From assembly GCF_036373705.1 (NCBI RefSeq), contig NC_089863.1, positions 25,213,417 to 25,277,416 of the forward strand: a stretch of 64,000 bases of DNA. Reading direction: 5' to 3'. The stretch is from Amia ocellicauda. Lineage: Eukaryota > Chordata > Actinopteri > Amiiformes > Amiidae. This document shows positions 38,510 to 50,825 of this stretch, piece after piece (within the stretch, counting starts at the first letter, position 1; each line of letters begins with the position of its first letter). The position numbers and the translations under genes are program-made. The notes beneath the pieces are model-generated. The model made no database searches. It saw nothing but the letters and a program-made list of their open reading frames with translations, and had not been told where the DNA came from.

Positions 38510-40044
38510 TCTTCTATGTTATGATGACGAAGTTGTGTCTCTCTCCCTTCTGGAGAAGCTTGGATGGGCAAGTTGGTGTTCCACTTTTGCAGACAGCAGT
38601 GCTGTGTTTGATAACCCTACCACAAACAGGTGATGCCCTGCACCTTGTATAGGGGTCACTCTTCACCAGCGAAATAATCCTTCTGTCTTCTGCCACAGTT
38701 GTTTTCCGTTGCCTTTTGGTGTTCCTGAGCTGACCAGTGCGTTCTTTCTTTTGAAGAAGTTGCCAAATAGTAGATTATTCCACAGCCAATGTTTTTGCTA
38801 TCTCTCTGACCGGTTTGTTTTGAATTCTAAGGCAAAACTGAAGACAAAACGCCACAAGAACAAAGAGGCACTAAAGACAGCTGCAGGCCTTGCAGAGCAT
38901 CACCAGGGACTAAACCCAGCATCTGGTGATGGCTATGGGTTCCACACTTCAACATTCATTGACTGCAAAGGGTCTGCAACCAAGTATTGAAACTAACAAT
39001 TTAATTCAGGATTATGTTACTTTGTCCAAATACTTTTGAGCACCTAAAATTGGGGGGACACATATAAAAATGGATGTTAGTACCCTCAAATTAAAGATGA
39101 AAGACTACACTTAAAGAATATCTGGATTGTTTCCTTTGAATTCCATTGTGGTGTTGTACAGATCCAAAATTATGACAATTGTGTCACTGTCCAAATATTC
39201 ATGGACCTAAATGTAGGTATGTTTTTCTTTTAAAATAGATTTTCTTTGTCTTTTAATGTTTATTCTTTTAAATGTACAATCAGTATCCTGTATTATGTTT
39301 TGTACTTAATCTATGTTACCTTCAGTCCTTTGCTGTAAATGCTTTGGCAATACTTGCATAACCTCGCCATGCCAATACAGCCCTTCTGAATTAGAATTTG
39401 ACAAAACCGTATTCAATTATAATAATATTTGTTGTCAATGTAAATATATTACAAAATAAACCATTACTGTTACTATGATTATGATGCAGCTGTGTTGATT
39501 ATTATTCTGGACTGACAACTGAAAGGTTGTAGGTTCAAAATCCTGTGTAGAGCACACTGTTACCAAATTGGGGGTTTTGCTCCATATCACCCAGTGAGAC
39601 CATGCTAATATAATTTGCGTAACACACCGTACATATTGGGACAATGTAATAATTTCAGGCTAGTTGGTCATTAAGAAAAAGTAAAATAAAACGTACAGCC
39701 CTTTACATACATTAAAAATACTAGTAATATTATTGTTATAATCAGGCCTAATGAAATCAAATAATAAGCAGAGGAAAATAAACTAATGTGTGTAAGTAAT
39801 TACAGTACTGTATGTACATGTGCCAGTGAGCATGCATGATGAATTAAAACAGACATAAATTAACAAACTGTAGCTTATCTAATAATGACATAAACATCAT
39901 ACCGGTGTCTAGTATTATTATTATTATGATTATTATTATTATTATTATTATTATTACTGTGATTATTATTATGATGATGATTATTGTTATTATACCAGAC
40001 AGGTATGAGATGGCTTATCATTGTAGTACACCAAGTAAAAAATA

Positions 40045-41008
40045 GGTTCAACACCATATATAATTTTTTTAAGGAAAATAAATATATTATCAAATAGTAG
40101 CGTAATATTCATCGTGGTACTCATCTGAAACTGAAAACAAAAAACAACATATCTTTATATAAAGCATAACATGCTTACATGAATTGTAAGAGGAACTGGC
40201 TGTCTTGTAATCCGGTTGTTTTTATTTTACTCCTGGAATTGCAAAGTCTTCTTGCAATTCCTTAGGGTTTTTTTTTTTTCCACGAGACCATTCTGTAACT
40301 AATTCTGTATCCTCCTCCATGTTCAAGAACAGGTCGTACAGAAGTAGAAAGTGTCAACACGTGTGGAAAGTCAATGAATGAGTCTACAGCATGCATGTCA
40401 TGTAAATAGACTACAAACAAATTGGCGATTTTACTAAAGCTTAATGGAAGACACCATGTTACATGTAGCTTTATTGCTAACCGTGAAAAATAAACGTCAT
40501 TTCCATAACATTTCCACAAACTTCAGGAAGGAGTATTTCATTTCTGTGTAGAAACGTACGCTTCTTATAAATGTATTAGCAACAGGGCAATGGAAATAAG
40601 TAAGTATTCCTTATGTTTTGACAACCAGGAAACATAGAAGAAACAATTCCTTGTTTTCTGAGAACTGAAAACTGAAATAAGTAACCATTCCGTATTTTCT
40701 GAGATCCAGGAAACAAACAAGGAATAAGTAGCCATTGCTTTTTTCTTCATGAGTCTAGAAACAGAAAAAAATACTTATTTCATTAAAAAAAACAGGCAAA
40801 CTGAAAAAGTAACCAACAAGAAAACGTAGAAATCAGTAACTATCACTGTATTTGGAAAATTGGGAAACAGAAATATGGAATAAGTAACCATTTCTAATTT
40901 TTTGGGAAACCGTGTTTCAGAAATAATAAACTATTTACTTTTTCTTTGTTGAAAATCTGAAAACAGGGACACATATTAAAATTAGTATTCATTACTAATT
41001 GAAAAAAT
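40045..41008. repeat. tRNA-bearing satellite, partial unit 8 (array end)
   Basis: Follows the other units through the palindrome-rich stretch, loses about 35 bp near 40963, and ends near 41008 in AT-rich unique sequence. It does not reach the tRNA genes. Confidence 0.85.
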
Positions 41009-41811
41009 GTTGTGCTTATGTTCCTTTTGTCTGAGGGTACTGACACTGAATGCACAATTTGTACCTTTATTTGTCATTTAAAACCAGTGGAAAGTTTTTA
41101 AAGTTGTTAGCTATAGCTAATAGTTTGTTAAATTAAATTGTCCAGTTCACGTGGGGAAAAGAGAACTAATTAAATACCCTATAGCCCTCCACACAACAAT
41201 TTGTGAGTCTGATACAGTGCAATTCAGGCATATTGTATATTCCACAATTGGCACATCAAAGTTTCACCAATAACATAATGACAGATGTATTCAACATGTT
41301 TTATCTCTCCACATTTATAAATATATGAGGATGATGTCGGATCATATTGTGAAAAATTCATTACATAGCCTCTTTAATATGGAGGATAATCAATGCCAAA
41401 ATTTAAAATAAATGCAGAGAGAAAATAATAAATATATAAATAAATAAATGTTGAAATAAATAAATGAAATAAATAAATGTTGAAATACATGTTGAAATAA
41501 ATGAATGAACAAATAAATGAATAAATGTGAAAGAAATAAATAGACATTTCTGTATTTATGTCTGTATGAATTTTGTATTTAATTAATTTTAGCAAGTTTA
41601 GATCGAGTCCTCTATGGGCATGGGAGCAATATCAAGGTAGTTTTACCTATTTGGCAAGTACTGAAAAAGTATTTACTTTTCACATAAAATATTTTGTAAT
41701 ATTATGTAATCCTCACAGTATGCAACCTACTGTGAAACTGCCAAATTAAAAGATTATCTTTGTTTATTACAAAACCAATATCGGCAATGTTCTTCATTTC
41801 CTCCCTCTCAG
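41009..41811. other. AT-rich intergenic DNA
   Basis: No gene recognised. Contains an AAATAAATG-type simple repeat around 41390-41545. Confidence 0.6.
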
Positions 41812-42531
41812 ATCACTGAGGAAGACAGACATTACATTGGACATGAGGTTGGCCTTGCAGTGGAGTATATCCACTCCAAAAACATAATCCACCAGGACAT
41901 CAAGCCAGCTAATATCCTGGTGAGTGTTTGTTTCAGTCCACTGGCATAGTCAAAATCGCATTTCTGATAATTACTTTATACCATGTTGTAAATGTGTTTT
42001 GCCAAGAAACAACTATGTGGCTGGACTACTTTGTATAATGTAAAAGATTTAAAGTTACAGCAAGCTTTTAAACTTTATTTTCAGTACATATGTACCACAT
42101 ATTTTTAAGTAAATTATTTTCACTAAATGTATACCAAGTATGTTAAGAAATAGTACATGCATACATTGTTTTTTACATGGAGGGATGCTCCAAGAAGGCA
42201 CTGCTTACAGACTTGGGGGCTTGCAAATATTTGTGATACAGTTTCTCTGAGAGTGGGAAGCAGATCTATTACACAGGTTGTAGGTCCACAAGGTGGAACA
42301 TCTCTGTATATGGCACCAGAATGCTTGATCAACTTCATGCAGCCAACAGAGAAATCAGATGTTTGGTCTTTGAGTGCAACATTCCTTGAGCTGTTTTCCG
42401 ACAGTTTTCCGTGGAATGTAAAAAATTGCAGGGAGCTTAGTAAGCTGCTGCTACTGACGGAGGCTGAACCACATGGCTTATCTAACCTTAACGCGCCCCA
42501 GAAAACCATTGTTTGCCCCTGTCTGAATTAG
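41812..42531 (+). pseudogene. Protein-kinase domain fragment, two exons, frameshifted
   Basis: Exon a (41812-41919) follows a good acceptor (CTCCCTCTCAG) and ends at GTGAGT. It encodes a catalytic-loop segment with HQDIKPANIL, so HRD is replaced by HQD. Exon b (about 42190-42531) begins with LLTDLG, the DFG-loop equivalent. It continues in another frame with GGTSLYMAPE (APE motif) and SDVWSLSATFLELF (subdomain IX). The change of frame falls in a G run at about 42213-42218. The N-lobe with glycine loop and VAIK lysine is missing from the neighbourhood. Most likely a degraded duplicate of a Ser/Thr kinase gene; the parent is not identified. Confidence 0.75.
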
Positions 42532-43800
42532 AAATGTGATCTGAGACCTCATGCTTCAGAAGTTGTTCAGATGTTTAAGAAATTAGACATTATCAACCTA
42601 GGGCAACATTATGGCTTCAGTTGGTGACATGCATATCCAGTCTACAAGGGGGGAGAGAAAATGTTAAAAATGGATAACACAGTAAGAACAGTTAGTAAAA
42701 AAGGTCCTATGTGTTGACTATTTCCATTGATCCAATGTTTTGATCAAACCTGTGTGTACTATAGGCGCAGATAAATGTTAAAAAAATGTTTCATTGTTTA
42801 ATTTCAGATTGTTGATGTAATTTGCTAAGGTTAAATAAAACGTATATACTGTATTGTGCTTTTCTTGTATGTATTTAAAACATAAAAAAAAAGGTTTACT
42901 ACCCTTGACAACCTGTATACAAATCTTAATTTTAATTGCCCTCCACCACAAGTCTACTGTAGCAAGCGCATGCCTCAGAAAATGTTGATGAAGCAGGTGC
43001 ATTTAGGTTTCCTACAGCCAACATCATTCTTGTACTCAACAACATATAAGAAGCTGTGGCTTCTTCAACTGTGAAACATCCCCGAAAATGTGAATGCTCA
43101 AGCACTGAGTTACAGATCTGCCTAAACGCATCATTTGCAACAGACTCTTCTTCAGGGCATGTGAATTGCTCAGCATACATGAGAAGATCATCATCAACTG
43201 AACACAGCATGTTGGTTGTAGAACCGTGTGGAAAATAAGTGGAGAAGTCGCAGAGATAAAGCAAATAGAACTTTAATCGAGCCAGCTCAGAAGCTCCACG
43301 TCAGAAATAATTCCTTCAGTGAGACTTAATGTTTACAAACATGAGTATAACTTTATAGGAAAAATGACGTAACATCTTATGGCCGTTCATCCAATCAGAA
43401 GATACAGGTCCGGGTCCGTTTTACGATCTGTCCTCCCGTGAAGAGGTGATGGATCCAAAGCAGATGTCCGTCTTTGATGTGCACTAGGAAGATGCGATCC
43501 CATGGTCGCCATTTAACTAGTGTCAATCGTTCCTTAACAGAAACAATTCCTGCCTATCTGGAGAAACGATTAAGTCATAAACAAATTCTCAGCAGACATC
43601 TGTAGGCTATTTCGGCACTGTGTAATCTTTCATTACTGACGGGAGTTTCTAACAAATCGACCTTGTTGACCCTTTACTTGTCCTGCTAAATCAAATCTGC
43701 TCAGTCTGTATACAAAACTACTTCTAATGCTAGTATTAATATAAAACATTATATAATAATCACAAAAACACTTTCTTCAACTTCCTATATAGAGTCTTCA
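42532..43800. other. Unassigned intergenic region
   Basis: A 110-codon minus-strand frame (43264-42932) is open but matches nothing I recognise. The rest is AT-rich non-coding DNA. Confidence 0.4.
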
Positions 43801-44220
43801 CACCGCTTCGTCATTGTAACATAGAAGACAAGCACGAAGGGACTCAAACCCTAAATCTTCTGATCCGAAGTCAGAAGCCTTATACATTAGGCCACGCGGT
43901 CTTCAACAGGGGAGGGCCACGGCCCTTCATGTTTCAGGAAGGCGAATGCGCCACGCCGACCTGAATGAATCCTTAGTTATATACATATGTTCATGGACGT
44001 TTCTGTAGCTCGTGTAAATCAAGTCACACGACAGGCCTTGAAGTTTTCTGTCAGTTTGAAAGTTTTGCTCCTGACAATCCTTTTTGTATTGTGGCATAGT
44101 GGCTGTCACAGTGGAAAGTAAGTTGTCCACAGTTGGATGCAAGCTTGCCTGAAGCACAGGAACGAACTTACTCTCGACGTTCCATGTAAAGACTGAAGAA
44201 GTGGGCATTATCTCTGAGGT
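43800..44220 (-). repeat. Inverted fragment of the tRNA satellite, left of the LTR element
   Basis: Matches in reverse the unit segment from just downstream of tRNA-Arg up to the edge of tRNA-Ala, and then changes abruptly into LTR sequence at 44221. Confidence 0.88.
43829..43901 (-). tRNA. tRNA-Arg (TCG), degenerate copy in inverted fragment
   Basis: 73 nt with TCG anticodon. Substitutions in the A box, the T loop (GGTTTGAGTCC) and the acceptor 3' strand make activity doubtful. Confidence 0.6.
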
Positions 44221-45315
44221 CAAATTAATTCAAAAACAAAGACTAAATGTAGCACTACACTAATTATACAAAAGGGAAAAACTAATTAAAATTCAACTCT
44301 AGATCAACAAATCAAAGACAAATCACTTCTGTGACCAAATCAAAGACCATGGGATCGCATATGGTAACACACAAATCGTTAAACAAAAAAAAAGTTATAA
44401 ACACATTGACTACAATACCGGTTAGTAAGACGAAGGTGAGTCTCTCATTAGTATTGTTAGTCACACATTAAATAACTACGCAGGTTAGTATTTAATGTCA
44501 GGTAACTTCTCGTTATATATATATATATATCAGTCTCATTTACGTTTAGGTGCCGAGAAAGATCCTATCATTACTTGTTACCACAATTTCCCTTAACTGA
44601 TTATTATTGAATGATTAAGGATAGGCAGGGCCACCAATAATCTATTGTCTGTCTATTAACTTGTGTCAATTTCAGACTAAACAGTTAAACAGGAATGAGA
44701 AGATATTTCTCGGCGTTGACAGATTTTATTTCTAAAATTATCAACAAAACAGTTTAATGCAACACACATTTATATTTAAGAAAACTAAATGATATTACAC
44801 ATTCTAGAGTTATGAATCACAGATTAACATTTCTAATTGATTTCTCAAATGTCATGAATCATGAACTCCAAACTGTTAAACTTCTGGTTCAGGTGAGAGA
44901 GAGCGAGAAAGAGACTGTGCGCTGTTCTTTGTAGTCTGTCAGATCAATAGGTGATTGGTTCTTGAGTTCTTGAGATTGGATTTCGGTTTCAGCCCCCAGT
45001 GTCCTATTGGAGGGGGGCTTGATTTATGACTGATGTCAATCCATGCCATCTTTTGGAAATGCCGGTTGGCATCCACTCAAAGAGTTTTTATCACCTACAG
45101 GCCCCTTTCTCCAGACATCTCATAGCAGAATTCCAAACTATTTGGCCTCTTCTCGGTGCCATCCTCCCCAAAACTGTCACTTTGATGCAAACCAGTTCCA
45201 AGCTGATGAGCTACGGAAATCTGATAACTTTGGGGGGGGAGAGGTCTTCTTTAGATCAGTGCTTCAGCTCACAGCCCAAACGCTCTTATCAAAATACACC
45301 CAACATAACGCTACA
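44221..45315 (-). repeat. Downstream (3') LTR, truncated
   Basis: Matches the other LTR but lacks its last about 138 bp (minus-strand 3' end) and an internal segment of about 560 bp equivalent to 49312-49886. Carries a short AT repeat near 44516-44530. Confidence 0.82.
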
Positions 45316-45669
45316 TACCCCCTTTCTTGAATGGGACTGAGGTCGACTAGGACGTTATCCCCTTCAAGACAAAATAAGACGTTAAGCATTTATCTCAAAG
45401 TTATGTAACAGAATTCAACAGTGGACTTCACCATTCATGACCCCGAGAAATCAAAGAAAACAAACTAATAGTTCATTATTTAAGCAGAATGTATTCCAAT
45501 CAAATTGACAATCCTATACTAGCACATATACAGGTTACATATTATAACACAAGTACATTAAAACAAAAAAACTATTGGTATTAGTATTACTCAGGATTGA
45601 GTATGGTTACTGACAGTAACCAATATGTGGAAGTTGATTAACAGAGGGAGGTGACTGGGAATTCAAGTG

Positions 45670-46302
45670 TTATTCAGGCACCTGACCTTCACTATATCTA
45701 TAATAGTTGGTAGGGACCTGGGTTCGAATGGTTGGCTTACATGGTAAGCAGGTGCCCCCTTTAGGGACATGCACAAAAATGGTCTCATTGGGAAGTTGTA
45801 CCTTGGTGGCTGTATCATATCTGTCATTCAATTCCACCTGCTTTGGTGATTCAACTTGAGCCCACAACCTGTTCAATAGATCCTGACCAATGATCAACTT
45901 CTCTGTTTCAAATTTGGAAATATAAACTGGATGAACCAACTTAATCTTCCCAAAGGTGAACTCTAACAACGCCATTCGAGTGAGCTGTGCCTTAGTCTCT
46001 GTGTAACTTGTAATGTTCACACTACAAGCTTCCACTTTCAGTCGTTGGTCTGAGGTTTCCATAATTTGTTTCAGGTTGCCAAATGTGGTGGCAGACATTA
46101 AACAAATTTCAGCCCCAGTGTCCAACAAGGCTTCACACTCCCACACATTCTCAATGGTCACTTCTATGTAAACTTGCTTGGCTCTGCCTCTCTGTGTCAG
46201 ATCACCCAGTAACATCACCAAAGGTTCAGGCAACTTCCCCCACTGGGAGGTCCCAGTGGGCTGATGTGTCAGAGAAACCCCCCAGCTGTTCCTCACATCC
46301 AA
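45670..46302 (-). CDS. Retroviral-type aspartic protease (retropepsin) of the LTR element
   Basis: The active-site motif LLDTGAEICLMS sits near residues 58-69, followed by a flap-like region and IIGQDLL (about 140), the usual second conserved element of retropepsins. It would process Gag. The frame ends at 45670, about 350 bp before the LTR, with no reverse-transcriptase motifs after it. It is in a different frame from gag, so a shift or a fused transcript would be needed. It may be only the surviving 5' part of a pol gene. Confidence 0.82.
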   Translation of the reverse strand: MDVRNSWGVSLTHQPTGTSQWGKLPEPLVMLLGDLTQRGRAKQVYIEVTIENVWECEALLDTGAEICLMSATTFGNLKQIMETSDQRLKVEACSVNITSYTETKAQLTRMALLEFTFGKIKLVHPVYISKFETEKLIIGQDLLNRLWAQVESPKQVELNDRYDTATKVQLPNETIFVHVPKGGTCLPCKPTIRTQVPTNYYRYSEGQVPE

Positions 46303-46345
46303 TCAAAAACACGGAGGCGGGGACAGGGGGTGGTTCCAGAGCTAG

Positions 46346-46597
46346 TCATGCCTCAGGTGGCGAGTCCGACCCTTTACCCTGGCTACTAACTTCCAGTTTG
46401 GGAAGAGGGGGCAAAGGGAGCAGAGCTAAGCGTAGCAGTAGCTCAGAAACTGCAACATTGCTCAGAGACTGAGTTAACCCAACTGGGCTAGGAGCAGATT
46501 TCTTTCCTTTATACTTTTTCTTGTACCTTGTTTTACTCTTACTCCACTTAGGATTTTCTTTCTTTTTTATTGTAAGTCTGGGTGTCTTGGGTTCCAT
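46346..46597 (-). CDS. Lysine-rich gag-pro connecting frame (83 aa)
   Basis: Overlaps the 3' end of gag in another frame and is rich in Lys/Arg at its start (KKKENPKWSKSK, RYKKKYKGKK), like a nucleocapsid tail without Cys-His boxes. It is probably part of Gag or Gag-Pro reached by frameshift, or the result of a frameshift mutation. Confidence 0.45.
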   Translation of the reverse strand: MEPKTPRLTIKKKENPKWSKSKTRYKKKYKGKKSAPSPVGLTQSLSNVAVSELLLRLALLPLPPLPKLEVSSQGKGSDSPPEA

Positions 46598-48053
46598 CCT
46601 TGGGAGGTTCTTTCCTTCTTTGAATCTCTGTCCCCTCTAACTCCAGTGGAGAACTAGGTCTCTCAGAGCACCTTGCCAGTACTTGGGTGCTTGAATCTTT
46701 ACGATCAGAGGCACTATTGTACTTGCTTTCCCAAGCTTTCTGTGCCATTTTACGAATTTCGGCTATGTTCATATACGTTGCGTCTGCATGTAATATTATC
46801 ATTTCCTTAATCGTTGGGAACAAATTAGCAACAAACAACCCTTTAAAGCTCACCTCTTCCTCGGCCCCAGGTCGATCTTGACCTGCAAAAAAGGTTTTCC
46901 TAAGCTTTTCATAGTAATCACAGGGGGACTCATGCTTACCCTGTTTGATCTGGTGTGCGGCAGTCACTGCTGCCACTGGATCAATGAACCTGGAATAGTC
47001 CCTAATTAATGGTCTGCACAAACGTTGAAAACTATCGCAGACCATGGACCCTTGCCTCTCCATCCAAGAATGGACTTGGCGAGAGGTAGTTTTGCGGATT
47101 AGGAGAACCTTTTCCTTCTCCGTAGCCTCAGGATAGAAACGCAAAGCATACTTAATGTCCTTAATATACGCTTCCACATTTCCTTCCTTTTCTGCTGGGT
47201 TAAAGGTTTCACAATCTTTAGCCAGTTCTCTCAACTGGCGCATGTTAACCTTCCGGTCAGGACTCTCGGGAGAGGAAGTTCGTCTGTGCGACGAGCTTCT
47301 TACCCTGAGTGGAGAAAGACTACAGGGAGGGGTACGATCAGGACGAGGCAACCCGGGGCCTAAATGTGGAGATGGTGTGCGACTCCGTGCATTGGCTGGT
47401 TCCGGCTGTTCCTTTTTGCTGTCAGGTGTCAGCTTTGCAGCCCACCAAGAGGCAGCTTGCAGGGCCCCTATTTGTTGCTTGAGACGCTCATTTTCAACTT
47501 CAGTTGATTTGAGTTCTCCCCTATGCACCTGATTTACTCTCCTCATTTCTTCACTGTCCCTTTTTAAATGTATGACTTCGCCTTCGAGTATCTCCATTTT
47601 TACAGTGCCCAAATCTTTCTCCCTGACTGTTTTGCAAAGACGCATTTCCAAAACATCCCGGTCCTTCAAAACTATCCTTTCATTTTCAACCGCTTTACAT
47701 CTGTCATTTTGCAGACCTTTTACTTGGATCAGAGTTGTTTCCAATTCAACTTGACATTGTCTTAAATCATTTCCTAATTGCTCTCTCTGTTCAATTAAGT
47801 CCTCTTTTTCAGCATTCAACACAATGACTTGTTTTCCACAAGTATCTAGCTTTCCTTCAAATTCTAAAACCATTCCATGCAGTTTGGCTCTTTCTTCTTT
47901 CGCTTTAGCATACTTTTCTCCTAGCTTTTTCAGTTTTTCAAATTTGCTTATGCTCCAGTTCACTAACCTTGAGCTCGCAAGTGCTAAGCTAGCCATAACT
48001 TTCACCACCTCTATCGACTCTTTTTCGAGTTGCGTCGTAGTTTCGTTTACCAA
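46548..48053 (-). CDS. Gag polyprotein of the LTR element (up to 501 aa)
   Basis: The first 200 residues are a long coiled coil with heptad-like Leu/Ile and many Glu/Lys. A Ser/Pro/Arg linker follows (about 225-265). The C-terminal part (about 270-440) is a capsid-like helical region with CETFNPAEKEGNVEAYIKD and a major-homology-like stretch near HESPCDYYEKLRKTF. No in-frame ATG lies at the 5' edge; the first one is at residue 20 of the open frame (47996), which may be the real start. Gag of this layout occurs in fish LTR elements and in Gag-derived host genes. The linked protease and LTRs show it is not a domesticated gene here. Confidence 0.8.
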   Translation of the reverse strand: MVNETTTQLEKESIEVVKVMASLALASSRLVNWSISKFEKLKKLGEKYAKAKEERAKLHGMVLEFEGKLDTCGKQVIVLNAEKEDLIEQREQLGNDLRQCQVELETTLIQVKGLQNDRCKAVENERIVLKDRDVLEMRLCKTVREKDLGTVKMEILEGEVIHLKRDSEEMRRVNQVHRGELKSTEVENERLKQQIGALQAASWWAAKLTPDSKKEQPEPANARSRTPSPHLGPGLPRPDRTPPCSLSPLRVRSSSHRRTSSPESPDRKVNMRQLRELAKDCETFNPAEKEGNVEAYIKDIKYALRFYPEATEKEKVLLIRKTTSRQVHSWMERQGSMVCDSFQRLCRPLIRDYSRFIDPVAAVTAAHQIKQGKHESPCDYYEKLRKTFFAGQDRPGAEEEVSFKGLFVANLFPTIKEMIILHADATYMNIAEIRKMAQKAWESKYNSASDRKDSSTQVLARCSERPSSPLELEGTEIQRRKEPPKDGTQDTQTYNKKERKS

Positions 48054-48489
48054 CTGAGTTCAACGCGACTCTACTTCAAAGTCCAAACTGCCTAGGCGTC
48101 CAAGGAATTTAGGAATCTCTGTTTCTGCAACCTTTACATTCAATGCTTCACATGGGGACATTTGGGTAATCATTGTTTTGGCTATTCAGTAACAACCCTA
48201 CAGAACAGTACTAGATTAATCACATAACGACTCTAATTCCAACGCTTAGGATATCAACAATTTATCACAAGTAACTAAAACAGACTTAACCTTTTGTGAC
48301 TTTGGAAACCATACACATACCACGTGGGCAGTTCTAGAGCGTCCTCTAGAGTACAAACAGTGTATCACGCCTACAAAACTTTTCTTGTTTCAAAACTTTG
48401 GAATCTGGATTTCTGGACAAAGCTATCCAATAACTATTACAGAAATTAGTTATTTTCAGTCTAAGATTCCTCACACGGGGCACCAATTA

Positions 48490-48918
48490 TGTAGCGTAAG
48501 GTACACTTATAAAATTCAATTAAAGAAGTGAATTTATAGTATCACCTTATCACGAATCCTGGAATCTTGTAGAACTCAATTTCTGTAATAATTGGACACA
48601 GACACCAATTCCAAAAATATAAATTGTCAAATTTATTCAAAAACAAAGACTAAATGTAGCACTACACTAATTATACAAAAGGGAAAAACTAATTAAAATT
48701 CAACTCTAGATCAACAAATCAAAGACAAATCACTTCCGTGACCAAATCAAAGACCATGGGATCGCATATGATAACACACAAATCGTTAAACAAAAAAAAG
48801 TTATAAACACATTGACTACAATACCGGTTAGTAAGACGAAGGTGAGTCTCTCATTAGTATTGTTAGTCACACATTAAATAACTACGCAGGTTAGTATATA
48901 ATGTCAGGTAACTTCTCG

Positions 48919-48967
<49 letters not shown>

Positions 48968-50338
48968 TCTCATTTACGTTTCGGTGCCGAGAAAAATCCT
49001 GTCATTACTTGTTACCACAATTTCCCTTAACTGATTATTATTCAATGATTAAGGATAGGCAGGGCCATCAATAATCTAATGTCTATTAACTTGTGTCAAT
49101 TTCAGACTAAACAGTTAAACAGGAATGAGAAGATATTTCTCGGCGTTGACAGATTTTATTTCTAAAATTATCAACAAAACAGTTTAATGCAACACACATT
49201 TATATTTAAGAAAACTAAATGATATTACACATTCTAGAGTTATGAATCACAGATTAACATTTCTAATTGATTTCTCAAATGTCATGAATCATGAACTCCA
49301 AACTGTTAAACTTATCTGAACTTCGTCGCAGAGAGGCCTCTCTGGCTTCGGGCTCAGATAACAGCACACGGCACGAGGTCTGTGTGGTTTGGAACAAAGG
49401 CAGTCCAGTTCTGCTTTGTCCAAGAACTTCCACTTAGTCGATGCACCTGGAAGTTGGGGTTTCGCGAATGTAGAGTCTTTTCCAAACAGATTTTCCACTG
49501 GTTTGAAGGCTCCAAGGTTGTGCACAAGATCTTCTTGGCAAGCAGGGTCTCTCACCGTACTTATTTGAAGACAAAGTCTTTGAGGAAAGCAGGGCCCTGT
49601 TCGTTCCAAGGGTCAAGTTTCTTAAGACTCAAATAGCTATTTAAATGACTGAACACTTTCGTATACACTCGACTTAGTCAATTGTCCAGCTGTAAAACTC
49701 CACTGATCAGGTGGGCACAGACGGGCAGTCTGTAAAGTTCTTTATTTAATAAAGTCCTTTAAAAGAATTCTTCGTACAGCTCAATCTCCTTCTCCCAGTT
49801 TAACTCTTCTGTTGCTGGCAAAGACTTAGTTGGTTTCTGGTTCTGGTTCTGGCAACAGAGCTACAGGTTGAGCTGTGGCAGCGAGTTTCTGGTTCAGGTG
49901 AGAGAGAGCGAGAAAGAGACTGTGCGCTGTTCTTTGTAGTCTGTCAGATCAATAGGTGATTGGTTCTTGAGATTGGATTTCGGTTTCAGCCCCCAGTGTC
50001 CTATTGGAGGGGGGCTTGATTTATGACTGATGTCAATCCATTCCATCTTTTGGAAATGCTGGTTGGCCTGGGTTCGTAGCTCTATGTCAGGATTTCGGCT
50101 CTCATCCACTTCAAAGAGTTTTTATCACCTACAGGCCCCTTTCTCCAGACATCTCATAGCAGAATTCCAAACTATTTGGCCTCTTCTCGGTGCCATCCTC
50201 CCCAAAACTGTCACTTTGATGCAAACCAGTTCCAAGCTGATGAGCTAAGGAAATCTGATAACTTTGGGAGGGAGAGGTCTTCTTTAGATCAGTGCTTCAG
50301 CTCAAATAGTATCAAAATACACCCAACATAACGCTCCA
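48490..50338 (-). repeat. Upstream (5') LTR
   Basis: About 1.85 kb. The minus-strand 3' end is ACGCTACA. The 5' edge is at 50331-50338, where one base differs from the expected inverted end, and the satellite sequence ACATTGATAAG follows. Contains an AT dinucleotide tract (48920-48964). Confidence 0.82.
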
Positions 50339-50825
50339 ACATTGATAAGCCATCTCATACCTGTCTGCTATAATAATAATCATCATCATAATAATACTCA
50401 CAGTAATAATAATAATAATAATAATAATACTAGACACCGGTATGATGTTTATGTCATTATTAGATAAGCTACAGTTTGTTAATTTATGTCTGTTTTAATT
50501 CATCATGCATGCTCACTGGCACATGTAGATACAGTACTGTAATTACTTACACACATTTGTTTATTTTCCTCCGCTTATTATTTGTTATCATTAGGCCTGA
50601 TTATAACAATAATAATACTAGTATTTTTAATGTATGTAAAGGGCTGTACGTTTTATTTTACTTTTTCTTAATGACCAACTAGCCTGAAATTATTACATTG
50701 TCCCAATATGTACGGTGTGTTACGCAAAATATATAAGCATGGTCTCACTGGAGCAAAACACCCAATCTGGTAACAGTGTGCTCTACACACGATTTTGAAA
50801 CACTTCATCATCGTAACATAGAAAA

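Larger units (their letters stand above)
36667..40044. repeat. tRNA-bearing satellite, unit 7
   Basis: Unit of 3378 bp with tRNA-Ala on minus (38043-38115), a decayed tRNA-Arg copy (38437-38509), Tc1-like fragment (about 38515-39216) and microsatellite (39912-39992). Confidence 0.93.
44221..50338 (-). mobile_element. LTR retroelement, minus strand, gag-protease only
   Basis: Two related LTRs flank 3.2 kb of internal sequence. The upstream LTR (48490-50338) ends ACGCTACA on the minus strand. After TAAT comes a candidate primer-binding site starting TGGTGCCCCGTGTGAGG (48485 downward). At the other end a polypurine tract (AAGAAAGGGGG, 45330-45318) precedes the downstream LTR, which starts TGTAGCGT at 45315. 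Internal frames encode Gag and a retropepsin. Reverse transcriptase, RNase H and integrase are absent, so the copy is non-autonomous or internally deleted. Confidence 0.85.

Noticed and set aside
49289-49636. Frames within the upstream LTR
   Set aside because: Lie in the LTR segment missing from the other LTR, with overlapping frames on both strands and no recognisable domain.
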